Source of the DNA: Parachlorella kessleri
Lineage: Eukaryota; Chlorophyta; Trebouxiophyceae; Chlorellales; Chlorellaceae
DNA length: 50,509 nt
Direction: 5' to 3'
NCBI GenBank assembly: GCA_001598975.1
Contig: BBXU01002350.1
Location: 1-50,509 of the forward strand
Part shown: piece after piece, positions 11,002 through 21,734 of the stretch
Layout: each line of letters opens with the position of its first letter
How positions within the stretch are numbered: position 1 is the first letter of the stretch
Position numbers and translations under genes: made by a program
Notes under the pieces: generated by a model
The model's database searches: none
Seen by the model: only the letters and a program-made list of their open reading frames with translations
What the model was told of the DNA's origin: nothing

Positions 11002-11555
11002 AACTATTGCCAAATGCCAGGTGACAACTATGAATTGCTTTAGCAGGAACCTTTACTGTACTGCTGTCAATGTAATGCTGTTCACTTCCCTGAATGGCGA
11101 TATATAGAAGTTGTTGACAAGAGCATACCTGCCTGACAGCCCAGTACACACGTACCCCTGTCTGACCCGCATTGCCTGCCACCTTTACCAGGGACACATT
11201 ATATGGCTCGCTGTCAACTCAAAAAACAGCAGTACTTGGACTTCTGACTGCATCTCTCAGGGCATTACATCAGTCTGGGTTGCTTGAGCAGTCCTTGAAA
11301 CTGCTGAATGGGAATTGTGCTCGGGCTTATGCCTCTACCCTTCGCTCTGTCGGCAGTTGGCACCCTCCAAACTGCTATCTGACCCCTTCTTGTCATTGTG
11401 TATGCCGTCTATGCTGGAAACTAGTTGTCTGATCACTATTGAGATCGCCAGGGTATCTGATCCCCGTCATTGTGCCAAAACCATACCTACCCAACGCACC
11501 AGCAGGTGAAAAAATTATGATTGACTAGGTAGAGCACTGCTGGTAGCACCCAATA
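11002..11555. other. Intergenic region before MED27
   Basis: Contains a TGTAA and a weak reverse-oriented sequence at about 11131-11195 (reverse complement begins GGTGGCAGGCAATGCGGG) that could be a decayed inverted copy of the dispersed repeat. No convincing gene. Confidence 0.45.
11071..11075 (+). terminator. Candidate TGTAA poly(A) signal of F-box/LRR gene 2
   Basis: TGTAA, the usual chlorophyte poly(A) signal, about 155 nt after the stop codon. A five-base motif can occur by chance. Confidence 0.4.
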
Positions 11556-13305
11556 ATGGCATCCCACCAGACGGTGGAGACAACCTTGGAGTTGCTCTCA
11601 AGGGCGCAGCAGGAGGCAAGTGTCGCTTTCATGGTGGTATACAACCTGGTGCACTTACTCGTGAAACGGTCCTGAGCTTCGGAACCCTGATCACCACCTC
11701 ACTAACTAGCAGCCACCCCAGCCTTCCTTCCACTACAGTTGCAAGCGCTGGAGCGCGATGCAGACCAGCTGCTTGCACAGTTGGCAGAGCAAGGCTCGCG
11801 GCCTTTGGCAGGGACCACGGGGGCCATCACCAGCACCACTGCCAGGCTAGCAGCGCTCCAGGCGTGTTTGTCAGAACTGGAGCCAACAATTGCAGGCCTT
11901 GAGACTGCACCGCTGCAACCCACGCCGGCTGGTTTAGGTGAGAGCAATAAAGTGGTGTTTGTGAACTTGCGCCCAAGTGGGAGGGCAAGGATGGCAGCAT
12001 GCTGCCATCGAAGGCAGGAACAGCTGGTAACAAACTGGGTCTGCAAAGCACAGTGGCCCCTCACTAACCTCCGTCTGCCCCCAGACATGCTGACATAAGA
12101 CAACCGGCACGCCTTGATTTTCACGCTTCATGAGTTCATTGTTTTATTTAGGAGTTTATTGTTTTCATTGCAGACGTGCTGTGGCGGCAGCAGAATGGCA
12201 CAACAGCCATGCCGGGGCCTGCCAGACAGCCAGCGCAGAGCTTGTCGGCCCTTATAGAAGCCGTCAGTGCGCTGCCAGGTGGGGCTGGGTAGGGCCAGGT
12301 TGCCTGGTGAATGCTGGAAAGCTCCTAGCCTGATAAGCGGTTACCCTGGCTGTCTGTGCAAGATTTGCAAAACACACGCCGTGGCAGTAGCTGATAGTCT
12401 AAACACCTGTCCTTCCGCGCCTAGTCATTGCTGCTCAACTGGAACGGCTAGGTACCTAGGAAGCTGGGGCGAGATCAGCATATCTGTTTGTGCCCTGCAG
12501 GCATAAACCTCTGCGCCTGGGAGGGCCAGGCACCTGCAGCCGACCTGGCAGCAGCCACCCTGCTCAGCATGCAGGTCGGGCCCAGCGTGCTGGCAGCTGT
12601 CCAGCTGGCACAGCCTGGCAGCCTGGTGCCGCTGAGGGTGGCGCTGTTTGCCCCACAGGAGCAGCAAGAAAGGGCAAGCACATGGCCCTGGTGCCCCTCA
12701 GGGCACCTGGTATTCCGCAGGGCCTCGGAAGTGGCAGCCGCCGCGCTGCGGCACTTCACTGATGCCTGTGGTGAGGAGGGCCTCGGAAACAATGAGGGGC
12801 AGCCAGGGCAGCATGAGAAGGGGCCCCCTTTGGAGCTGCTGCTGCTGTGGCTGGCAACCTACTCGGTGCGTGCAAACAGGTTGAGGAGGTGGCATTTGGC
12901 CTGGTACATGCGTGGAGACGAGGACCGAGCTTTGAACCATATTACTTCAAGCTGGAATCTGCAGAGCTAGCTAGCTAGCTAGCTCCTCACTACCACCCTC
13001 GCTGCGCTGCTCTGTGTGAGGTTCCCCAGCATGATGTGCATTCTTCACCTCCATGTTCCTCTCGTGACATCTAGTCACCCCAAGCTGAACCCCCGCTGCA
13101 GGACCTCTTCAGCAGGCCGTGCTCTGCGACAGGCGCGCTGTTGTCAGCTGACCCTCAGAACGGTACCCTGCTGCCGCCAGTGTACCGGCCGTACCGCCTA
13201 CTGTGGACCCAGCTACGCGCTGCGGCGGCAGACCCTTCTCAGCGTGTTGCTTACCACTGGCAGAACAGGCCGGACAAGGAAGGCGCTGATCACTTGACAT
13301 CTTGA
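11556..13305 (+). CDS. MED27: Mediator complex subunit 27
   Basis: Tail-module subunit of Mediator, which bridges activators and RNA polymerase II in the nucleus. Exons: 11556-11615, 11739-11937, 12174-12278, 12501-12865, 13102-13305, in phase, giving about 310 aa (the animal protein is similar in length). The N-terminal half is helical/coiled coil (LELLSRAQQE, LQALERDADQLLAQLAEQ). The identification rests on the C-terminus: LLLWLATYSDLFSRPCS, then LLPPVYRPYRLL (about 266-277) and a final AYHWQ, matching the plant MED27 pattern of a WL-x-Y-x-LF segment, LLPPV-x-RPY and AYH. The family's C-terminal zinc-binding pairs look lost: only Cys250 remains of the first CxxC, and the final AYHxxC lacks its Cys. 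Intron 1 uses a GC donor (GAG|GCAAGT). Confidence 0.86.
12966..12984 (+). repeat. (CTAG)n microsatellite in MED27 intron 4
   Basis: Just under five tetranucleotide units, self-complementary, within the intron. Confidence 0.85.
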
Positions 13306-13331
13306 CTGGCAGCCGGTGTCCAGCTGGGCCT

Positions 13332-13336
13332 TGTAA
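13332..13336 (+). terminator. TGTAA poly(A) signal of MED27
   Basis: TGTAA about 27 nt after the MED27 stop codon. The close spacing supports the chosen gene end. Confidence 0.6.
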
Positions 13337-14255
13337 CAAGCGATATGCGTATGAGAACAGTCTGTGACAGGTTGTGGGCACGGCAAACTTGAGCTGTTAG
13401 TGTCAGGCCAGGTTGGGATATATGCTTTGTCAGCATAACATTGGCAGGGTAAGATGCCAAGGGCCAGGGTTTGATGCCACCTTGGGGGCTGAGCGAGCCG
13501 TACAGCAAGATGCAAGGCAATGCTGACAAGGGTATTCCTGCAGCACAGCAGAGGGAGCGGAGAGGTTGTTTGGGGCCATGGGGGGCCAGCTGGGTAAGCA
13601 ACAAGGCTCCTGGGTGGCGCTGTGCTTGAGCAGGTGCCAGCACTTGTGCTGACCAACACCCAACCTTTGAATGGGGATGCGCTCCAGGCTATGATCCAAT
13701 CACAAGGTGTGGTCATGGTGGACATCCTGGGCTAAAAGGGTGCAGTTGCGAAGGGTAAGGACCGACAAGCAGTGCCATTAGAAGAGGTGTGAAGGAGGGT
13801 GGAAAACGCTCTGTCCTGGACAGGGCACAAGGCACTCTAGAAATGTCGGGGCTACAGATTTCTTCCACTAGCAAGGCACCACTTACAGCAATTCGTCTGC
13901 AGCCCAAGATTTCAATGCCAGGTCTGTAAGACGGCTATCTTAGCTTGATGTCTAAGGCCGCCCTAGTGTGTAGGGGAAGCCTTACGGAGCACGGCACTCA
14001 GGCAAGATATCACTCAAAAGGGTGACTACCGTCCAACACGGCCAACATTTTGGCCTACATGAGAGGATGCCTACCGCGGGCAGACCAGCTCACATTGAGC
14101 ATCACCCTAAGCAGTACGAGGGCTCCTGATCCTTAGCCCGCATGGTGCCAGCATGCCAGCGGGAGCAACTCCTAGTAGGCAGCCACGGCAGGCTTGCTCA
14201 AGGTGCAACCCACCACAGGTGTGGCTTGCGTCCCAGCTGCCCCCAGGTGCCGCAC
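13337..14255. other. Convergent intergenic region between MED27 and the RS-domain gene
   Basis: About 0.9 kb with no frame of recognisable coding character. A minus-strand TGTAA at 13883-13887 could serve the RS-domain gene. Confidence 0.45.
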
Positions 14256-15922
14256 CTACCCCCGCCACGTGCCCAACTGGAATTGGAGCCAAGCGGGCGG
14301 GTCCAGCATGCGACCCGGCCGCAGCTTCCCCTGGAGGTGGTCCACGAAGCTCAGCATCGCGTCCGTGTGCCCCAGCCGGTCCTGCAGTTCGGCAGCGCAG
14401 TGCGGGGCCCTGGTTGCATAGGAAGGGTGTGAGCATGAGGACTGTGTACCCAGCCCTGCGCAGCGCACTGCAAGCCCCGCCAGCCATCGCACCAGTGGCG
14501 AGGGGGGGCAGAGACAGGCTTGGAGTGGCGCAGCTAGTGGAGTGTGCAGCCTCTTGACCATCCAAGCTCCAACTTTAGTGCACGAACCGCACCGGTGCAC
14601 ATCATGTTAAAGCCTCAGAGGAATCTTGAAGTCACGGCCATATCTGCAAATCCACCATGCCCAACGTACACCCAGCCCTCAAGCGAAAGAAAGGAGCAGC
14701 GACACCAGACCCCAGCCATCACACACCATCTCACCATCATGCACGACACCACGCCCCAGTCAAAGTCCTCCGCTTGCAGCGATCCCCAGGGGTGCGACCT
14801 CGACACTTCCTCGTGCCAGTCAAGCAGCTCGTAGACCGCTTCCCGTACCGCCCCTGGCAGTCGCTGTACCGCTGCGGCGGCGCTGCTCCGCCTGGCCGGG
14901 CTGCGCGACGAGTCGCCGCTCCTACTCCTCCTCCAACTCCCAGCGCGTCTGCCGCTGCCGTTGCCGGGTCTGGTGGCTGACCGACTGCGCCTCCGTCGCC
15001 ACCCGCCGGGGTCTCTCTCTATTCTCAAGCTGCTGCTCCTGCTCCTGCTCCTATGCCTGGTCCCCCCGCTGCGGTGCCTGCTCCGGCTACGGGTCCAGCT
15101 GCGGCCACGGCTTCTGCTGCTGCCCCTACCCCGCTTGTTGCTTCTTAAATAGCTTGTGGTGCGGCTCCTGTCCCGCTTGGAGCTCCTTGAACGGCTCCTG
15201 CTGCTGCTGCTGCGCCTGCTGCGCTTGGTTGTACCGGCGGCACCATCTGCTTGGGCACTTCCCCCCTCCCTGGCTGCCCCTTTGTCCCCAGCAGCTTCTG
15301 GGCTGGCTGCTGCCGCACTTGGCTTGCCCAAGGCGCCGGGGCTTCCATCAAGGCCGCCGGTGTCAGGCAAGGAGCCACACTTTGGCGACGGCCCCACAGG
15401 CGCCTTGGCAACACCAGAGCACCCAGCAGGTGCAGCGTCAGTGGGAGCACTGCTGCCCAAGGTAGGAGCTGCACCATTTGTTGGGGCACGCGTCGGAACA
15501 CTGCCACCAGGAGCAGTAGGTGCAGCAGCAAGGGCTGCAGTGCACGCGCCAGCACCAGGTGTTGCAGTCTCCTGTGACAGACAGCGCTCCATACCCTCAG
15601 CAAACGCTGCCAGGGAGGCCGGTAGCAGGGATGGGTCCTGGGGTGCGTCGCACAGCCGGAAAGCAATGAGGCACCGCTTGCCGCAGCAGGCTCGGTTGAG
15701 GGCGGTCGACACCGTGGCGAGCAAAGCCTGCGGCGAGTAAACCAGCCACCTCTCCGTGCCTACTTCCTGAGCGATCTTTCTGTAACACGGCAGCTTGTGA
15801 CTGCAGCGGCAAGGAGCCAAGGCCAAGGCAGTCCAGGATGGCCGTGTGACTGGTAGCAGCAGCAGCAGCTGCAGCGCCCTGTCCTTGAATGCTACCCTAC
15901 TGCTGCACAAGCCCGCAGACAT
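14256..15922 (-). CDS. Arg/Ser-rich (RS-domain) protein
   Basis: Two exons, 15922-14735 and 14381-14256, joined in phase (SCMM then DRLGHTDAML) into about 437 aa. Layout: an N-terminal third with a conserved-looking segment (EVGTERWLVYSPQALLATV, CCGKRCLIAFRLCDAPQDP); an Ala/Gly/Pro-rich linker; a long RS domain (SRSRSRSSKRDRSR, GTRHRSRSRSSS, GDSSRSPARRSS); and a compact C-terminus (VREAVYELLDWHEEVSRS, MLSFVDHLQGKLRPGRML, AWLQFQLGTW). RS domains are typical of nuclear splicing and RNA-processing factors; no RRM, PWI or zinc finger was seen, so a nuclear RNA role is inferred only. The ATG at 15922 lies just 51 bp after the putative stop of the upstream gene, so the two might be one transcription unit. 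Not a family I recognise. Confidence 0.55.
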
Positions 15923-15973
15923 GCCTGCATGCACGCACTGCCTGCATAACCACCCACCGCATCCGTCCCTTGC

Positions 15974-18900
15974 CTAGCCAGCAGTGTTGGCATGACCCAG
16001 GCTGACGACATCAATAGCAGCCTGCCAGGAGGCATCGGTGCACTGGAGAGTCCAAGGGAGGCCTGTGCCAGGCTATCACAGAGGACACCCCCTCGCTTGC
16101 CCTGCATGCATTGTGGGAAATATCACCGGCGCACGGCTGATGATGTCCTGGCCACAGCTGCAAGTGATGTTGGCAGTTTTTATGTGGGATGCATGCTTAC
16201 AACAAGACTGGGTCAGCATGCTGTCACATGGTGTTTAGAGGCTGGTCAGCCTAGCAGGTGACTGAGCTGCCTTGGCCCGCAGGGATTTAGAACCCTGTGT
16301 GCAAAGCTTGCCAGCATGACGATCATTCGCAAGGTATCTATTTGTATTGGGTGAGCTTGCATTAAGTGATGAAGGCATTGATGAAGGCACATGAAGACAG
16401 AGCACACGGCAATGTCCCCCTTCCCAACCTAGGCCCGAGGCAGTGCTGCTTCTCCAAGGCAGGAAACGGCGCCGCAGAACCCTGGGCCTGTGCAGCCGTA
16501 GGTAAGAGACCCACCGCGAGTGAGGCCAGCACGACCTCGCCTAAAGGGCCGCTGGCAGAGACAACACAAAGTGGGCCACCAGCCCAGTAAGACTGCAGCG
16601 TCTCCCACAGGGGAGGGATTCCGTTGGGCCTCTGGCTCGGGGCTTCCCACTCTAGCCTGCAGGGCACTGCAAGCTGCCGATTCTCGGCTGACATGCAAGA
16701 ATGTGACTGCTGCCATGCTGCTGGCGTGGGCTCCCCCGAGGTGTTGAGTGGTAGAGGCGACGAGCAGTATCAGGTAGCACTACACAAGTTCAAGCTAGGC
16801 TAGGCAGGGGTGACAGGACTGCAGCAGCACGCTGTACTGCATACTTCACAGGAAGATGGCAAGCGGCAGCGTGCACAGCGGCATGCAACCCTCTGGGCTA
16901 GAGGCGGGTGTGCCCGGGGAGGGGGGGGGGGGGGTCCGAAGGGTGGTGTCACACCGTCACTCACCTGCACCCTTGAGGCAGCACGGCATCTAGCTCTGTC
17001 AGCTGGCACCCGGTGGGAACCAACCACTGCCCCTGCACCTCCACACGACAGGAACCTGCGACATCAAGAGTGCCGCGCCATGCTGGCGGTTCCGCCGCTG
17101 AGCTGGCAAGCGCAGGCTCCTCCCACCGTCTCTTGTGCTGTGAAACCAAAGCAGGCTGGGCGGCCGCCTGCCCACGTGCCTCAGCCTTGGCACATCTCCC
17201 TTCTTCCTCCTCACGCTGCTGCTGCTGAGGCTGCTGTGCTGCCGCCGGGGGTGGCTGCCGCACCGCTGCAGGTTGCTCGCAAGGCGGGGGAGCCTGGGGA
17301 TCCGCAGGGGCGTCACAGCTCAAAGGTGGTGACATGCCCGGCGCCGTCAGCAAGGCAGACTGTTTGCTGCTGGGGCCTGGCTTGGCAGCCTGCCTTGAAG
17401 TGTCTGCCTTGCCAGCCAGGTCGCCAGCCACCACTGCCAGGCTAGGCACCAAGCCAGAGCCCTGCAGCTCCCCGCAAGCGCCGCCCGCCCTTCTATCCTG
17501 TGCTGCAGCCTGCGCACCACTCTCCCCCCGCTGGTCCTTCGCGCCTTCACTAACTGCTAATGGCCCATGGGTGCTTCCAGGCTGCTGCCCTACGCCTGAA
17601 TACCCTTCCAAGCTTTCCAGTGCTGGCTGGCCGTTTGCCTCCGTCGCCTCGCACCCCACTGCTGGCTGGGAGGCTGCTTCTGCAGGAGGCACTGATGCTT
17701 CCTCCCCTTCCACTAGCGCGCTTGCTGCATAGGCAGCCTCTACCTCCCCTAGCAGTGCGGCCGGCAAGGCAGCCCCACCGGAGAGCAGGGCTGCGTCGGC
17801 CGCACACACAGGTACTGCCAGGTGCTGGAGCTGCTGCTGCTGTTGTTGTTCTTGCCCCTCCTCATCCTGCTGCTGTTGGTGCTCTGCCTTTAAAGGCCAC
17901 CGGGGATCCCCCAAACCGGCTCCCGGGTGCCCCCAGGCAGCGCTGGTTGGCTCATATGCCGGGGAGTCTGGCGGCGTTTCTATAGGGGAGTATAGAATAC
18001 TTGACCCTGGAGAGGAGGGTTGCTCCACGCAAGCCTCTTCTGCTGTGGCTGCCTGGCCTTCCTGTGATGCCTCTCTCATCGGGCTAGATACGCCCTCAAG
18101 GCTTGGAGCCGCAGGGCAGGCATGAGGGAAGCAGGGCATGGCAGCGGGTGCTACCCCTGCTGGGTTGTTCTCTACTTCGGGAAGCAGTGCTGTGCCATCT
18201 CCCTGCCTTGCTGGCAGCTGTGTGCTGTTCTTGCCTGTTGCAATCTGTGGTGTGCCGCTTGGGCTGTACCCCACTGCTGTAAGGTGCTCAGGCTCCCGAA
18301 AACCATTTAGAGCGTAGTCCCCTGGCTGCTGAGCCTTCCCTGCAGAGCGCCCTGGCTGCTGGGCCTCCCCTGCAGAGCGCCCTGGCTCGTGAACACCACC
18401 CACAGCGCAATGCCATGCCTGCTGAGCCTCCCCTGCAGAGTGCCCTGGCTGCTGAGAGTACTCCGGCTCTTGGACCCCTTGCACGGGGACTGCCTGCTCC
18501 CCCCCAGCCCACTCTGCCACTAGCGCAAGGTTGTGCTGCAGCAGGTCGTCGGGGCCAGGCGCATGGAGGGATCTGGGGGACGATGCAGGGCTGGCTTCCG
18601 GGGTACCAATGGGGGAATATGTAATGTCCTCCGGGGCTGGGTACTCACTGGAAGGCAGCTCCTGCATGTGCAGGGCACCCAGACCCTGCTGTACCAGGGT
18701 GGTGGGTCCGACTGCAATCGGACCAGCTATTGCTGATGCAGCTGCACCTATTCCGCATGGTTCTGCTACGGTTGGCACTGCTGCAGCGTCGGCTGCCTGC
18801 GTTCCTGCGGGCTGGTGTGAGTGTGCCTGGCTGCTCCGCACAGGCTGCTGTGCAAGGGCAGCATCCTGCAGCGCCTGCTGGCCCATGGCAGCAGATGCTG

Positions 18901-21734
18901 CTGGGCCACCTGCTGCTGCCTCCGCTGCTAACGCTGCCTCGGGATCGGCCGGCTGCTCCGAGGCATCTTCCATCACCACCAAAGGCGGCTCATCCGGTGG
19001 CAACGGCGGCAGATCAGGTGCATAACTAGCCTCTCCTCCTCCTGCTGCCTGCACTGCCTCACTGCCTGCAGCCTGGTCTCCAACCAGCAAGACTTGCGCG
19101 CCTGCCGCTGCCGCTGCTGCCGCTGCTGCTAGGGGCTGTGCCGGGGGTGGCGCTGCTGGCGGCTTGGGCTTGGACGAGGCGGGCTGGAGCTTTTCCAGAA
19201 TGGCGCTTTGGACTTCCTCAATTTTTACGCCCCTGGCCTGCACGCGGAACCAGGCAATCCAGCCTTTGACGCAAACGGACAGACCCCCTTCACCTCATGA
19301 ATGCCACCAGGAAGGCATGCATTTCGTGCTTGGCACGGAGCGGGGCAGCCAGCTGGCGCCAGCAAGGCGAGCTAGCAAAGCGAGGCTCCCAGCAGGGCAT
19401 GACTGGTCAGTCGAGCCTGCTCTCCTGGGTAGCCTCAAGCCCACTGCTAGAAGTAGTACCCCGGACCCTAGAGGTGGGTATCTGGCAGGCACCTGCCCCA
19501 CACGGCCAAAGCCTGCAGATGTATGCTGTCCTCTTTCCTCAAGAGCCACGAGTAGAACATGGTTGCATTTGGGCCCGGACACAGCCAACTACCGCGAAAG
19601 CCTTACCTCCTGGCGCCAGCTTTCCACCTGCCACTGGTACTCCGGCTGGAGCTGGTGGGCACTGTAGCCATAGCCATTGGCAGCTCCACCCCCGTAGCCA
19701 TAGTAGTCTGCTGGATAGCCGCCGTAGCCGGCGTAAACCCCAGCGGCTGCGGCCAGCGTCGCTGGCAACATGGGCTGGGCGTAGGCCGCCGCTGCCGCCG
19801 CTGCAGCTCCTGCCTGCTGGGCTGCTTGCAGGTAGACGGCCTGGGCCGCCATGGAGGCGGCTGCGGTCGCCATAGCGTGCACGTCGGTGGCCGCGCCTGC
19901 ACTAAAGGCAGCCAGCAATGGAACAAAGGGCGGGTATTCACGAGGCGCACAAGCTCTGACATCTTGGCCATTACAGAAGCGCTAGGCGGCAAAAGTCGAT
20001 GCTGCAGCCTCTGGCTAGGGCCGAAGGCTGGTGGGCCCAAAGCTTGGCTAGCACTTCATCCAGAAACAGCCCCACTCGTGACGCACTGGGCTCCATTTTG
20101 AAGGACATCAAAGCAGCAGCCACCACTATTCTAACCTAACGAAGCGTACGACCCTCTGATCTGCTAACTGGCGCGGCTGGCACCCGCCAATCTGCTGCCT
20201 GACCCCTTGTTAGCACATGCATTCCATCCCAAATCACACAGGAGGTTGACAGCATCCAGCGCTTGCACCCACCAGTGCCATAGGCAGGCGCGGCGCCATA
20301 GGCAGGCGTGGCGCCAACACCAGGGAGAATGTAAGGCGCCCTGTGGGGCACAACAGGTGCGGCCGGCCAGTGCTGCCGCGGTAGCGGCTGCCCGGCAGCA
20401 AAGAGAGTGCTGCTTGGCGGGCCAGGAGGCAAGGGGGGTAGTGGGGGTGGCGGCACGGAGGGCGGGGGCGGCAGGGCGGGCGGGGCCGGCCTGCTGTTGC
20501 TGTGGCTTGCGGCGGTGGCACCGCTGCTCGTGCTCTGCTCCCAGGGCGGCGGGGGAGGGCCAGGAGAGAGGGCCGCAGTCTTGACCTGGTGCCTCACAAC
20601 CGCTGCTGCGCCATTGCTGGGAGCGCCAGCACTCTGGTGCTCTGTGCTGGGCGGCTCCCTGGGGCTAGCCACCGCCTCAGCAACCTGCTCTGCCTGCTGT
20701 GCACTGGCGCCCGCTGACGCCACATCAGGCATAGCATCCACACCGGGACAGGCACCGCCTCCAGCAGCAGTGGGGGAGGCGATAAGGCCAGTAGCCTTGC
20801 CGAGTTCCGCCAGTGCCTGCAGCTGCTCAAGCGCAGCATGCCGAGGGTCAGCGTGCGCTGCAAGCTGCTTTGCACACAACTTCTGGAGTGTGCCAGAGAT
20901 AGCTTGCTGCTTGCCTGACATCTCAGAGAGCTTGCGCAAGGTGAGCACGTCAGCTGCCAGCTTCGCCGCCGCCGCTGCTGCCGCTCCCCGGTCTGTCACG
21001 GCGGCCGCTTGGTGCTGCGCTGCGCCCGGCTCGCCCGCTGGCCCGCTCTCCGCACTGCGTGCTGCCGTGCCAGATGGCGCGGCACCACAGGTTCCATCCC
21101 CTTGTGCTACCCCGCAAGCGCCTTGTGGGGCTGTCGGCTGCCCTGCTGCTGCTGTTGACGAAGCCAACTGGCCCTGCTGCTGCTGGTGGTGGTCCAAAGC
21201 GGCTGAGGCTGCCTGAGAAAGCTGGCGCCGCAGGCGGGGATCCCTGGGGGCCTGCACTGCTACGCCTGACAGCTGCAAGCTACCAGGGGCCACCTGCGGC
21301 CCACCCTGCTGCAGCTGCTGCTGCTGCTGCTCCAGCACAACCCACCGCGGATTGCACACTACCATGCCGGCCCCCGCCGCGGCCGCGGCCACACCACCAG
21401 CCGAGGCAGCGACCGCAGCAGGCGGCCCCGCTATCACCCAGCTGCCAGTCTCAGGCCCCCTGCCATCCCTGCTGGAAGCCCATCCTCCCATGCAGGCCTG
21501 CTGCTGCTGCTGCTGCCTGCCATTGCCGACAACCCCGCCCGCCTCGGGTGCTGCCGCCACCTTGGCCAGCAATGCCACCACATGCTTCCTCATGCCCAGG
21601 TCCCTCCTCACGGCTGCCAGCGCCTGGGGGTCCACGGTGATGGTGCCACCTGGCGCCTGCCGCTGCGCCTGCTTTGCGATGCTGGAGATGTTGCGCGCTA
21701 CCTGGGTTGCCCAGTACACCACTGCCACCTTCAA
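15974..21734 (-). CDS. Very large Ala/Pro/Gln-rich protein with YSP/TP motifs (5' end unresolved)
   Basis: Not recognised. In-phase exons (minus): about 21734-20273, 19896-19607, 19237-16965, 16656-16515, and tentatively 16072-15974 ending in TAG; about 1,420 aa. Order: a helical, possibly N-terminal segment (AAVRRDLGMRKHVVALLAKV), Gln and Ala runs, a Pro-rich stretch (PPPPSVPPPPLPPLPPGPP), a Tyr/Gly patch (YGGYPADYYGYGGGAANGY), a charged helix (GVKIEEVQSAILEKLQ), a long disordered middle with tandem AQQPGRSAGE-like repeats and three YSPxxTP motifs, and a more globular C-terminus (WRGTLDVAGSCRVEVQGQWL, GIPPLWETLQSYW, DASWQAAIDVVSLG). The stop after exon 3 lies inside a splice donor (TGCAG|GTGAGT), so translation should continue. 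No in-frame ATG at the 5' end was found; a further exon beyond 21.7 kb is likely. The composition suggests a nuclear scaffold or RNA-related protein, but this is a guess. Confidence 0.55.
16921..16934 (+). repeat. Poly(G) tract in an intron of the large minus-strand gene
   Basis: Fourteen consecutive G, preceded by GGGGA; it lies 30 nt beyond the splice donor that ends the large third exon. Confidence 0.85.
18320..18464 (-). repeat. Coding minisatellite, 30-bp period
   Basis: Two near-identical 30-bp units (18320-18349, 18350-18379) and two diverged ones. They encode repeats of about ten residues (QQPGRSAGEA-like) in the large Ala/Pro/Gln-rich protein. Confidence 0.75.

Noticed and set aside
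14626..15465. Plus-strand Cys/Ser/Arg-rich frame opposite the RS-domain gene
   Set aside because: High Cys arises from reading RS codons backwards; the minus-strand RS domain is the natural reading.
20407..21216. Long plus-strand frame opposite the large Ala/Pro/Gln gene
   Set aside because: Its long Ala/Cys/Ser-rich runs are the reverse reading of minus-strand Gln, Ala and Pro codons. The minus strand has phase-consistent exons.
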